Below, piece by piece: positions 36,540 to 48,279 of a stretch of DNA of 64,000 bases. Positions within the stretch are counted from its first letter, which is position 1. Each line of letters opens with the position of its first letter. The translations under genes were made by a program, and so were the position numbers. The stretch covers positions 930,001 through 994,000 of the forward strand of contig JALJCO010003429.1 of NCBI GenBank assembly GCA_023101725.1. The letters run 5' to 3'. This DNA comes from Atherinomorus stipes (Eukaryota > Chordata > Actinopteri > Atheriniformes > Atherinidae). Below the pieces are notes generated by a model. That model worked only from the letters and a program-made list of their open reading frames with translations, did not search any database and was not told the origin of the DNA.

Positions 36540-39239
36540 ACAGCACTGACTGAGCAACTATGACACAGTATGACACACATACTCTCTGGATACCCTTAAG
36601 GGGTCCTTTCCTTAGGATCCACAGGGCGCCTGGCAGAATCTCACTTCACTGAACTGTAAATGCAACATGGAGAGGAAGGATGATTTTCCTTGTCAAACAG
36701 GTGGTTTCACAATTGTCAACTTAAAACCGCATGGTGTGATACATTATATCTCCTCTTGTAAAATAAATCTCCTCTGAATGGGGACTGTCAGATACATTTG
36801 GCTCTTGCTGAAATGGATCTGTTCTTGTGCTGCTGTCAAAGGTCGTTTTTTAAAAAAAGCAAAAACACAAAAGTGCGGGTGGCAGCACTCATTTCCATGT
36901 GAGACCTTAACATCTACATTTCTGGGTCTTTATAGAATAATAATAATAAAAATAATTTTAAAAAACCCTTTGCAATTAATCTCCAGCTTAAATTGGCATT
37001 TTAAGCTCAGAACTTACACTTCCTTGTATTGAAAGCCAACTTAAAACAATTCTTAGAATTTCTTACTTGCTTGCTTTTTTTTAATTTTGGTTCCACAAAC
37101 AATAAACTACAAACAAAACACAACAACTCAGCATGACATTTCAACCAAAGTCATGCTAAAAGGGACTATCACAACTCTGTGATATCTGCACTCTGCTGAT
37201 TGGTCAACACCATCCCAACTGAGTTTAAATAAACACGGGGTACAGGGCTTTATTCCTATCCTGCTTGGGGTCTTTTCATTGGCATTTGCTGTCTTCCTGG
37301 TTATATCTGAGTATCCAGAAATAGCATTCTAGTATGGAAATGAAAATGATAGAAGTGTGTTCATACAGCCTGTTGTCAGACTTTCCAGCCCAAAGAGTAA
37401 GAGATGAGATGTTTGCATATACAACAGCAGCAACCTCCCATACTGCATGTGAAGCATCCTTAAATATTCTGAAGATGAAAATGCCAAAAAAGCTATATAG
37501 AGCTCCTTCTTTCTTCCTGTTCTGTCACTGTAGTTTTTGTGCGTCTCCATCTCACTGCTTGAATCTTTAATGCCCTTCTTCTTTTTATACATCTCTCTCC
37601 CTGTCTGCTTTTGGTCTTCGTCCATGCCACCACGCCTCCCTGCGCTTCTCTTACCATTTCAGCCTTTGTCTGAGCATTTTTTTTTTTTTGTTTCTGTTGC
37701 TGTCAGAGCCAATCTCAAAATGAAACATGACACAAATGCAAAATGCTGTGGAAGTGGGAGGAGGGAAAAAAGATAGGAGAGGGAAACAAAGCACAAGGAG
37801 GTAGGATAAAAAAAAAAACAGCAGGGGTTAGAGGAGAAGCAGGAAAGGGTCAGCCTGCCTTGAGCAGAGTTCACTCTAGTTATTTTCCTCCTTTGATTAG
37901 TCTTGTTATAGTTCCCCCCTCTTTATTATTTCAGCGCAGTGAGTATTTTCACTGCAGTTTGGAGAGACAGACTCATCCTTTTGCCCTGCAGGAGAGAAAT
38001 GCAGATGGCAAGATGCTCCACTCCTCTCTCATCTTTCACTCCCCCACTCATTTTCCCTCTTCCCCTTCACTAATGAATCAAGAGAATTAATTAGAAAAAT
38101 ATAAAATTAGATGACTACAGGAATAGGAAAAGAGAAAGGAAGGAGGAAGACAAGAGTGACATAAATAAGTCCTCCTCTTGTTCGTATGTAGCTTCTTATG
38201 GGAACATGTGGACGGTCTGCTTATTAGACTTTGCTTCGTGCGTGTGCATGATCTGAAAAACTGGAAGCACTTGCAAATGAGTAAAGGGTGTGAAACTTTG
38301 CATGGTGAGCACATTCAATTTTTAAAAGCTATTTGGGAGAATAATATCAACTTTTTTTCATTTAAGCCAAAATCCACACAAGTCTTACTTGTGTTTGGTG
38401 AAGTAAAATCTTATATTAATGTACCCTAATTAAATAGTGACACTTCAAGTTTATTCTGTCTTTCATTCTCATGTTGCACATGAATCCACTGATTCTTACT
38501 TGCTGTGCAAATTGATGATAGTAATCTTGTAAAGTCTTTCTTCAAATGAGTTCACGATGTTCTTCTGTGCCTCATCTCGAATATTTATGAATAGAAATTG
38601 GCTGTTGACAAAGAATGCTGACTACAGATGTGTGGCAAGTATTTATTTGGTATATTTTTGGCCACAGAGGAACCCACTGGGATCTTGTGGACTTGTACGG
38701 GTGACAACATTTACTTAACACCGGCTTCACAGCTGAACAGGCTCTGGAACTGAGAAGAAGATGGTTACCTCACTGCACACAAAAGACAAAATCTGCTTTT
38801 TTTAGATGCTTCAGCCAAAACTCAATAAAGCTATCTTTGGTTTAAAAGATGCAAGTTCTTTTCAATAAAAAGGCCAATAGAGGGACAAAAGTATGTTCTT
38901 ATATCACAACACATAACCCATGACATAAAAACTGAAAGAAGCTAAAGAACAAAACTGACACACCAACAGATTAATTTGACCTGCAGTGCATGCTGGGAGA
39001 AGACTGGAATCTGCTCAGAGGAGATGTACAAAAGCAGCATGACTAAGGTAACCCTCCTTACATTTGTATGTTTTTAGTATTTCTCAGCCTCTAAGTTTCC
39101 CGTACTAACTGTGTTTCTTTTTTTTTTCTTTTCTGATCAGCACCAACCATTCTCATGTCAAGGTCTCAAATACTGAATATTCTTGAAAGTAAAACACAAA
39201 ATCCATCCTTTAAAGTTAGAACAAATGGTTAGATTCCCA
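36540..39239. other. Non-coding stretch
   Basis: No supported gene. Overlapping frames at 37329-38090 are artefacts of purine- and pyrimidine-rich tracts. Confidence 0.45.
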
Positions 39240-39370
39240 TTCTGCTCTCGACGGAGGCGGACGCTTTTTCTTCTGCTCCCTCCCTCCCTTATTTTTCCCT
39301 GCTTCTCCTGTCTGGTCGACTCTCTGAGCCTCTGTCTACATAACTTTCTGAATCTGAAACAACAACTACG

Positions 39371-39829
39371 ATGGATTTGGTCAACTGGTCTCTCAATGCA
39401 ATTGATCAAATTTTTTCCACCCGGAGAGCGGGACGGGGTGACGCTCCTTGCCCCGACGGGACGCACCCGGCGGGATATGTGATCGACTCCTGGGGCAAAT
39501 GGAAGATCATGTGTCTGTCGGTGCTGTCCATCGAGGACGTTGAAGATCTCTACCTATTTGGATTTATGATAGCCGGGTTCCTGCTGATTGGTGTGGGCAT
39601 TTTCCTGGTTTATCGCAAAGTTGGAGGGCTGCTGGCAGCTACTGGCACGCTGCCTGACATTTGTGTGGGGATGAGCCGTGCTATTAACACTCAGACTCTG
39701 GCGTTGCATGAGATTCATCGCAAGCTAGATGCCATTCAGGCCCAGCTTGGCACGCTGGCTGCGGTTCCGGATCTCGTCCGCGAAGTGGGAACATCGGTGG
39801 AGCAGCTGGCACGGCTCCTGGAAAATTGA
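39371..39829 (+). CDS. Small single-pass membrane protein with C-terminal coiled-coil-like region, unknown family
   Basis: 152 codons, intact, with a good start context (ACTACGATGG) and a TGA stop. The N-terminal 55 residues are soluble-looking with two Cys-containing stretches (APCPDGTHPAGY, KIMCLSVLSIEDVEDLY). Residues about 60-83 (LFGFMIAGFLLIGVGIFLVY) form a clear membrane helix followed by RKV. Residues about 112-150 are heptad-like (ALHEIHRKLDAIQAQLGTL, VREVGTSVEQLARLL), suggesting oligomerisation. There is no cleavable signal peptide, so it may be tail-in or a type III/II membrane protein. Codon use is G/C-rich unlike its flanks. I cannot name the family or a function; it may be the only product of a short retroposon or a retrocopy of a host gene. 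Confidence 0.6.
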   Translation: MDLVNWSLNAIDQIFSTRRAGRGDAPCPDGTHPAGYVIDSWGKWKIMCLSVLSIEDVEDLYLFGFMIAGFLLIGVGIFLVYRKVGGLLAATGTLPDICVGMSRAINTQTLALHEIHRKLDAIQAQLGTLAAVPDLVREVGTSVEQLARLLEN

Positions 39830-40575
39830 CCCCTGATTCGGCTGATTGATGCTGCCATGGAGACCTGTTACGGACTCAAGGCAGACACCACCACGTCTGA
39901 CCTGTTTCAAAACATCTTCTGCTATCTGCTTTGGCGACCCTGAGGAGAGGCCTGTGTTTGGGTTAACACGGGCTGTCTCTGCAAACTCCCCGAGAAAGTT
40001 ATGTGAATGGACTCTCAGCATCCCTTCCTGCTCCCTCCCCCGCACATCTCTCACGGGAAGTGGACCACCTGGCCAGCACCCCCAAGGCCACCATAACATC
40101 TGTGGACAGAGACTGGGTGTGAACTCAGGCGGGTTCACAGCCTGACACACACACACACACGCATCCACGGACACAAGATCCCTACACACACAACCCTAAG
40201 ACTCAACGCTTCCGTTGCCCACTCTCTTTTCCCGCCATTCTGGACAGACTGGGCCTGGAGGGTGCAGGAGCGTCCCCGGCTAGCTGTCTGGAGGGATTCC
40301 TCCCTTCTGCCCACAGTGTGTCTTTCATGTTGTGATTGCCTTAGTTCGTGCTTCTATGTATTGGTGTGTCTTTTTTTTGTCTCTATGCTCTCCACCTGTG
40401 TACGTGGAGAGTTTAGAGACCTCTTTTTTTACCACCTACCCATCTTTCCTCATGTCACCGTTTTCTTGCTGCGAAGGTGCGCCCTGCGAGGGGCTGCTTG
40501 ACCACGGTCTGCCTGATCCTGTCTTGTTATGTTTTTGTTTTGTCTATGTGTCTTGGACGGGTTGTACTGAAACAT

Positions 40576-40625
40576 GAATTTCCCCTCGGGGATTAATAAA
40601 GTATCTTTGATTTGATTGATTGATT
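40576..40625 (+). promoter_or_regulatory. L2-type retroposon 3' tail with poly(A) signal
   Basis: GAATTTCCCCTCGGGGATTA contains a CCCC/GGGG stem; AATAAAG follows at once and could also serve as a polyadenylation signal. Then come TTGAT and GATT repeats. In L2/UnaL2-type LINEs such a hairpin is what the reverse transcriptase recognises. Confidence 0.6.
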
Positions 40626-40629
40626 AGTG

Positions 40630-41395
40630 TACAGGACTTCTGATCAAAACCATTGATTTGACATTAGAACTAATCTGATTTAGGAAAATTATCAATAGAT
40701 TACTAACTAGAATTAATTTGTGATTAATCATTAGTTAACCACCGTTAAATACAAAGGGTTTAAAGGTTGGCAGGGAATAAATAGCTGATTGACAACCCAG
40801 TTATTGGATTCTTTTTTTTTAAGGGCAGGCTGAGTGGAGCTGCTTTTTCTTTGCATTTATTAACTCATTTCTTTTGGATTTTCTCACTGGTTTATTAACT
40901 TTATTAAAGCTACCCACTAAAACTGTGTGGATTGGTATAATCAAAGATTATGGATGGCTTTTTTTTTTCTTCTTCTTCTTTTTTAAATTAAACTGGTCCA
41001 TGCATTGGATAATGATGCCAAAATAGACAATGTTACCACATTTAACCACTATGCCAAAAGCCAACGGTCAAAGGTCTTATTTTTATAAGAAAATTTGTGG
41101 TTCTAGTATCGGACGTTATACTTTTATGAAAAATAAAAGTGAGATTTCCTAAATTTCTAAAAAAAAAAGTACAATTGCCATTTGCAGGGGTTTTCATTGA
41201 ATGGTGTTTATCACATAAGCCGTAATTCTCATAAAATCCTGTCCTCTGAGACTCCACTTTGAAAAGGATGGATGACAAGGATGTTTTAGAGCTACTGCTG
41301 TTCCTCATCAGGAGATGAAAGGAGCAGATGATAATTAAGAGGCAAAGTCCATATGTACGGAGCCCTCTGATCACATTGGCAGGGAAAAAAAAAAA
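40630..41395. other. Non-coding stretch
   Basis: No gene seen. A short TTC run near 40969-40980. Confidence 0.4.
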
Positions 41396-41640
41396 CATGG
41401 GGGCATGGTGCAGGTGTGTGAGGGGAGTGCATGTGGGTGTTAGAGGGTATCGGGAGGTGGGGGGTATGTGTGGAGGGCAGCGGGAGGAGAGTGTTGGGGG
41501 TGGAGGGAGAAGTAAGTGTGGGTATGTAAGGTCGGAGAGCGGAGCGAGTGGGTACATGTGTGTGGGGGGAGTGCATGTGGGTGTTGGGGGTATGTGTGTG
41601 AGGAGTGAGTGTGGTGGTGGTGTAGGGGGGTGATAGCAGT
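41396..41640 (+). repeat. G-rich degenerate minisatellite
   Basis: Units such as GGGGGGAGTGCATGTGGGTG recur (41423, 41566) among many GGG runs, with C very rare on the plus strand. The long minus frame across it (171 codons) is Pro/Ser/Thr low-complexity and not a gene. Several runs could fold as G-quadruplexes. Confidence 0.75.
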
Positions 41641-41691
41641 GGTGGCGCCCTGGTGTCAGGTGTGTGGGGCAGGGACGTCAGGGTGGTATAT

Positions 41692-41994
41692 TTTTAGGCT
41701 CTAAAATTATACTAAATGACGTCATTTTGAGTAAATTCTGGACGTTACCCACTCAGGACACTTGGATTACATTGGACGAGCAGTATGGAGGAATATTGAC
41801 AAGTTTTTCTGGACTTTTCTGAATCTTTTTGGCTCGGACCCTGGTGAACTCCATCATATGAAAGTTGGGGGAAAAAGAGAAGCCTTCCTGATCGCTGGCT
41901 GCATTTGAGATGTTAAAAAAGTGTTCGAGAGTCTTGCTCACCATGAGGGTAAGTGGAAAATAAAGTTACATCATTCTGTGGGTGAACTATTCCT
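41692..41994 (+). mobile_element. TTAA-type MITE, copy 3 (left end missing)
   Basis: Same body as 24078-24384 (ACTCAGGACACTTGGATTAC, AGCAGTATGGAGGAATATTG) and right end CTATTCCT followed by TTAA at 41995-41998. The left inverted repeat is replaced by the G-rich minisatellite. Confidence 0.85.
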
Positions 41995-41998
41995 TTAA

Positions 41999-44663
41999 GC
42001 TGTATGCCATAATCAGCAATATTAAAACATTAAAACATGTTTTTTTTAATTGCATTACAGAAAATAGAGAACTTTATCACAATATTCTAATTTTCTGAGA
42101 CAGTCCTGTACATGAACACACAAAAGAAGGAAGATGTTTATCTGTTTTTAAAGTGAAAAGGTCTCTGTTTAGAGAAACGACAGCGTATTCACATGAATGT
42201 TGTGATAGTGACAGAGTTTATTGTATTTGCTTCCAAATTCACTCATATTTTTCCCCTTGACGTCACATTTGCTTTCACTCATGCTTGGTTGGGTAGATAA
42301 GGAATATTGTAAAGAGATGTAGCTAAAAAAAGAGTTTGTAGCAAAGCCACCGTGTTGGGATCCAGTTACTTCTGGAAGCAAGGGTTTAAACCCAGCTTGG
42401 TTGCACCTGCCTAACCAGCTGTGCTAACCAGCACCGACACTAAACCACACTGTATTCATGATACACCTTTCATGTGGAAATTTAACTTAAAAACAAAAGC
42501 CAAACAAAACAAAACCCCATAAAAACTATTTGCATATAGCAAAAATATAATTTAAATAACAATAAAAAAAAAACATGCTAAACTAAATAAGAGTACATTT
42601 CAAAAACAAGAAGTCTTAAAAAAAAAAGTGGGCTTTGTAGGTCTTGTCTGAGAAACACAGACTGTGTCAATATTTCATACCCGAAATGACAGCTGGATCC
42701 ACAGTAGTAGAGTCTGAAAACTAAAAGCTCAATCTCCTGTTCTAAACTTCAAATTCTTCTCTGTCCGTAGAAACTGTAGAATTCTGTTGGGGTGATGAAA
42801 CAAACAAGATCGTTTTAATAAGACGGCGCCCTATAAACAAGCTTGCATGTTCTAAAAAGAAATTAATTATTCTGTTACAGTACGTTGAAGCAGCTTTGGT
42901 CAATTTGATCCAATCTGCATTGGTAATATAACTCTAACTTTGTTCTGAATATAACTATTTGAGGAGAGTGAAATTTTCTGTTTTCCTTCTCATTTACACA
43001 CCCTTTTTTTTATCTGAAAGGTCATTTTGTCTTCTTGTTTCTCTTTAGCTACTTTCACCAATGTCTCCTTGTCTTTCTGTGTTCCTCTCTTTGTGTCCGT
43101 GCTGCTGCCAGTCTGCTGCTGTCTGTCCAACTCCCTGAGGTGCTACAGTACAAGTGTTTTTGATTTGAAGCCAGGGTAAAGATACATCAGACAGAGTCAG
43201 CTGTGTGTCACACCGGCATACCAACACACACTCGCCCACATTCCTGTGAACCTGACCAAGTACACTCACACACACCTGTCTGTGCAGCTTGAGTACACAT
43301 GAGCATCTACCTACACATGAGCACGCATGCATAGAGAAGACAGTTGATGTGGAGGTCCTGAGAGGTGCCTTTTTACTTGTTTGCAAAAGGAGATGAGGAG
43401 AGGGAGAAAATGTGTGGTTTGGGGAGAATAAAAGTGGAGAAAAGGGATAATTCTGATACTCAGCAAACAAAATGTAGGAATTAGTGGAATATCGATTCAT
43501 GAGTGATAAAAGCTGCTTGAGTTAAAGAGAAAAAGAAATATCCATACATTATTTGTTCTCTGATTATGGAGTATACTGTATTTGAAGCTGTATTTTTCTG
43601 TCATTTCATGGACCAGGAAGGGATTTCCGTCAGAAAGAAGCAATTTTACAGACACTGAAATTAAAGTTCAAAGTAATCTGTTCAGCCTGACTCTTAGATA
43701 ATGAGTTCCAGGTCATTTTTGGTGTTTCTTGAATTTGTTGTCAGTTTTTGTGTTTCATTCTTGGATTCAACTGATATTATAATATCTTCTAACCTTGCAA
43801 AGTTTCCCCACAAAGTCTAAAAGTATGTTCTAGTTCAGATTTTTCTGAAAGCTTGGATGTCTGAAAAGACATAATGACAGAACTGATTAAAGGTAACTTA
43901 CCATTGCAGGGTTGGTAAAGGTCAGATAAATTACTGATCTTGCTTTTTTTTGTACCTGATAAAGTAATAACAGAGGATGTTTTGCTTTTTATTTCCTGTA
44001 CTGTTATTCCTATGGTTAATATTTGATGAACCACGGAGGCTATACTGATTAAAAAGAAAAAACCTTTATGATGGTGTGGAATGATTGAAATAAGTTTAAC
44101 GTGGCCTTGAGGCAGAGAAACACTGAAAAATTTTGCTTGTTCTGTTCATGCAAAGCCATTACAAGTGTTTGGGTGATCAAATATGCACTGGATGTGTTAA
44201 AATTTAATCATTAGATGTGTTTCTGATCTGATCACCAGATCCTCATTTTTAATTCTGCAGTTGTTCTGGATGAGATCCTCAAAGGAGACATAATGAGAAG
44301 TTGTTTTTAAACAATTTTTTGATTAAATGTTTGTGAGAATGTGTTGGTCAGAATACCACAGAGAGACATTACAACAGCTTCTCTTTTTAAGCCTTGAACT
44401 TGCACCTCTTTTTACACTGGCATGTTTAAGTGTGTGGAAGCACTCATTCTATTCCACTCAAGTCTGCCTAAGAGCTCACATTAGCACACACAACTATCCC
44501 AGCTCTGACTATCACACACCAAACTGATTCTGATTATTCTCTACATTATTCTCTACATCTTACATTTCAGTTCAGCCACAATTTATATTGATTCTCCAGC
44601 GCAGGTTAAAGGTAACGTAGTGCCCTAGGTGAACCTCAGCTGTGGTGCCCTGAAAGCAAAAGG

Positions 44664-44668
<5 letters not shown>
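41999..44668. other. Non-coding stretch
   Basis: No supported gene. A minus-strand tRNA-like motif (GGTTAGCACAGCTGGTTAGG with GGGTTTAAACCC) lies near 42375-42435 and may be an eroded SINE head. The 151-codon minus frame at 43045-43500 has no recognised domain. Confidence 0.4.
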
Positions 44669-44726
<58 letters not shown>

Positions 44727-44787
44727 TTTTCTTGTCTTAATGGATTTTAATAGCTTTCTTTAAATAATAATAATAATAATAATAATA
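44669..44787 (+). repeat. (TA)n and (AAT)n microsatellites
   Basis: TA run at 44669-44723, then an AAT run at 44764-44787, about 40 bp apart. Confidence 0.95.
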
Positions 44788-45092
44788 GTAATCAGATAGC
44801 ACTGAATTTGCAGTAATAAAACATTTCATGGGTCAAGTGTTAACAGATTCACAACTAGACACTTAAGAGAACATAAATTCAAAAATAACTAGCTTTTGTG
44901 TATACATTTCCTGATCTTTGGTCAGTGACTAAACAGAAAGTATTTCTCAAGTCACAGTTGCACTTTTCTGGTCTTCTTTTTATTTAGTTATGTATAAAAG
45001 GAAGTTAATATACAAAAATGTGTGACTTAGGATGAGTAATTTAGGTAATATTAATGGTTGAATATAGAGCAATTTTTCTAAAGGCTATATTT

Positions 45093-45124
45093 AAAAAAAA
45101 AAAAGGGGGGGGGGGGGGGGGGGG
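45093..45124 (+). repeat. A12-G20 homopolymer junction
   Basis: Twelve A directly followed by twenty G, a pure purine tract; length may be affected by assembly. Confidence 0.9.
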
Positions 45125-45232
45125 ATACATATAAAATAAATTTTACCTGGGTTGACAGTGGCGCTACATTACAAGCCAATACAGGCCGCCATTGTGGTTT
45201 GCCAAATACAATCTCTATATTGGCAAGTGAAC

Positions 45233-45273
45233 AGCTACTGCAGAGCCCATATATCATGGGCTCTGCAGTAGCT
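45233..45273. repeat. Perfect 18-bp hairpin
   Basis: AGCTACTGCAGAGCCCAT and its exact reverse complement are separated by five bases. It lies in a GC-richer block (about 45140-46000) that I suspect is an unidentified DNA element. Confidence 0.85.
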
Positions 45274-45999
45274 CTATACATCATGCATAACATGCAACTC
45301 TGACGCTAGGTATCCTGAGAGGCTGGGCGATGGGGTGTATTTTTTGCCCTTTCCCAAGCCACATCTCCAATGAGAAAGTTGTCTGCTTTGGATAAAATTA
45401 TGCACCACAACTTCAACTGAACGTGGATAAAATTAACACCGATGTCTACATCTGTTCTGAGGTAAGGCAACATCGTATTTGAGGCAACATATTGTCACTT
45501 TGCCGGAAAGAAATATGAAGTTATCTTTAACATCCCTAACATTAGTTTAAGTTAGCTAACGCTAGCCAAACATGCTAGTTTTTGTACTTCGGTGATGGTA
45601 CATAAAAGGTCAGCTATAGCTGTCGTGCAGTTACGTTGGTTCCAAGCTGCAGCCAGACATTACTCCGCTCCTGTGGCTGTTTAATCAGTTTTGATCACTT
45701 TATGGCACAACAACAGCAGCCGTGCAGTAGTTTTTGCAAGAAACTGAGGGAGCGCACACTAGTCGCATTCCAGAGACTTCACAGGCTTGATTTCAACTCG
45801 CAGTTTCAGAGTTGTGAGCAATGTTTTTGTGTATATTTTTTAATTTATCTTATCATGGTCTCTCTGTCTGATCCTGCGTCTGCTGTCCGTGTTGACAGCT
45901 GTCATCTCCCGAGACTTTGCATAGTGCCTGTCACCGAATGTTGATTGTTTCTCCAAGTGAGTGGAGGGGGCGTGGTTTTGCCATATGTCAACTGGATGA

Positions 46000-47780
46000 A
46001 GGTACTTGTATTATTAGAGTTTATGCATTACTCCTGCTTAACTGCTGCTTAAACACTAAAAAGGTATGTCATGCTGCCAAAAGGTAGAACATGCAGCATG
46101 AAGGTGGTGAAGTCCACACAGTAAAGCACATTCTGATGCCTAACTGTCTGAATATTGTCAGCAAGTAACTTAATTTTCATGTGGGAACAGGGTTAGCACC
46201 ACTGCTATCTTGTTGGGACCTGCTGTTGCCATGGAAGCAAACAGCAGAATGGCGCACAATATCACACTAAAAAACCACCTGCTTTGGCATGACAAAAACT
46301 CCAGATATCTACACTGACACAGGGTTTTTAGATATGCTGAATCTGGAAAGAGTTTTCTAATAAAAACATCTACTTTCAGTGCCAAAAACCTAAAGTTTGG
46401 GCATCAGTGAGAGCGCACAATGCATGAAAAAAATTATTTGCCTAAATACAAGTGTTGGCATAAACAAAATCTGACACACCTTAAACTGACTGGAAGGTAA
46501 TTCCAGAGATGATAATTTTAGGAATTTTACTTTGGAATGATAGTTGTTACCTTCAGCCTGCACCGTCAGACAAATCTGAAATATGTTCATTTTCCATACA
46601 GGGTTCTTATCAATGGATGCAGGGGAAAAAAATCCATCAGATTTGAAAATGAAATTAAATGAAAAATCCTTTAGCCCACTTATCCCAGAGGGAAATGGCA
46701 AAATTCTATTTTAATGAACAGGTTACAGTATGATGATTTGGAGGAAAAAAGGTTAAATAATTCATATCATTTCAATCTTGTCGAATAGAATGTAATGTAA
46801 TAAAAACTGAACAAAACAGAAAATAATGATTTTTGAATGTCTTCAACCTCATGTTTAATTGAAAAAAGAAAACATTGCAAAAACACAAGTTAAATGTTGA
46901 ATACAAATAGGCAATTAACAATAAAGCAACTAAATTATAAGTTTTACTGTTTTGTTTAAAAAAACATGCTGATGTTGATAACAGAATTACCATGTTCATC
47001 AGCAGCAGACCAACTGTGACAAGGTCTCCTTATTATAGTGGATGATTAATGCACGAAACTGGCTCATAAATTAACGACCTTCAGTGGTTTTGACAATATT
47101 TTCAATATGATATCTGAAAACACGTGTGTGGTGTGAATGGAAGTGAGCGCAGCGAGGACTATGAAAGAAACACACAACAGAAGCGATTCTCCAGGGTTAC
47201 AGTGATGATAATGAGAATACAGGGGAAAAAAATATAAAATGACAGAAAACCCCGAACTACCCTGGAGTGAATGTGTCTTAAGTTAAAACAAGCATGTCTT
47301 ATTCTGTTGGCTGAAGTTTGACAAAGCCCGTCTCAGGCTACATTCACACTGCAAGTCTTGGTGCTTTTTTTTTTTTTTAAACCAAAAATCTGATTTGTTT
47401 GCATGGTTGTTTATATTATAGTTTACACCCTACCTATATCAGACTTCGGTAGCCTATTAACTGTACATGGCTCAGAATTAATCTGCATTTTTTCAGAGGA
47501 AGTTGTGATGTCATACGCTGTGTTTAGGGTGGTTAACATGGATACTACATTTGTTAACAAGTGTGTATCAGTTTCAAAACTGATGTGCATTTAGAGCTGG
47601 AGAAAACAAGGATCTTACTTTGTTTCGTCCATTGTTAACATTCAATCTTACCGTATCCCAGCTCCTCTGGCACAGAAACAACATGTCTGTCACACCTGTG
47701 ATGTCAAAGTGGGATGAAATGTGACATGACCGTTCAAACTGCAACTACTTCAACATGAATTAAAATATTCATCCTATTTA
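46000..47780. other. Non-coding stretch
   Basis: No supported gene. A 103-codon minus frame at 46390-46701 is open but unrecognised. Confidence 0.4.
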
Positions 47781-47848
47781 ATGAAATGAAAATGAAATGA
47801 AAAATACTTTATTCATCCCCGAAGGGAAATTCAGTATTGTAAAAGCTC

Positions 47849-47884
<36 letters not shown>

Positions 47885-48110
47885 ATAAACAAAAAGTCAG
47901 TTAGTCTTGTTCTTTAGGGTGATGGTTGCTGGCAGGAATGAATTCCTGTATCTCTCCGTCCTACAGCGAACTTGACGCAGCCTCCCACTGAACACACTCT
48001 GTTGATTCTTCACCGTGTTGTGGAGAGGATGGGAAGTGTCCTCCATCATCTTCATCAGCTTGTGAAGCATTCTTTTTGAACGATCAGCTCCAGCGGCTCC
48101 AGAGTTATCC
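47781..48110 (-). pseudogene. L2/CR1-type LINE remnant: ORF2 C-terminus and 3' tail
   Basis: The minus frame ends with RMLHKLMKMMEDTSHPLHNT, VFSGRLRQVRC and RTERYRNSFLPATITL, a conserved C-terminal module found after the reverse transcriptase in teleost L2/CR1-like LINEs (from memory). The frame stops at 47897. Then come 30 A residues (poly-T at 47851-47880) and the tail GAATTTCCCTTCGGGGATGA, AATAAAGTA and an ATTTC repeat down to 47781. Everything upstream of the C-terminal module is lost: 5' truncation, as usual for LINEs. Confidence 0.7.
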
Positions 48111-48279
48111 CCAGCACAGAACCAGCTTTCTGTGAACGACATACCAAAGAAACCTGGGTCGGATTTGAAAAAAAAAATAAATAATTGGATTAATGCTGTT
48201 ATTAAAAAAGCCGACGTGTCACATGTGGACAAATAAATTGGAATTGAGCCACAGTGTGAACGTATAGTTTTCATAGATT

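Larger units (their letters stand above)
39240..40625 (+). mobile_element. Candidate short retroposon carrying a membrane-protein ORF
   Basis: A GC-rich block in AT-rich surroundings: pyrimidine-rich leader, one intronless 152-codon ORF, about 750 nt of 3' untranslated sequence, then a hairpin tail GAATTTCCCCTCGGGGATTA, AATAAAG and a TTGAT/GATT repeat. That tail is of the L2/CR1 LINE type and recurs on the LINE remnant at 47781-47832. No reverse transcriptase is present. The structure suggests a non-autonomous element moved by an L2-type LINE, comparable in concept to HAL1-like ORF1-only elements. The 5' border is a guess from composition, and I found no target duplication, which is common for this LINE class. 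Confidence 0.5.

Noticed and set aside
39158..40189. Overlapping minus-strand ORFs (102 and 154 codons) around the membrane-protein ORF
   Set aside because: They are shadows of the GC-rich plus-strand ORF and its untranslated region; the plus ORF has the membrane helix, start context and downstream tail.
41042..41557. 171-codon minus-strand ORF
   Set aside because: Much of it is Pro/Ser/Thr/His low-complexity from the G-rich minisatellite; no domain or splice signals.
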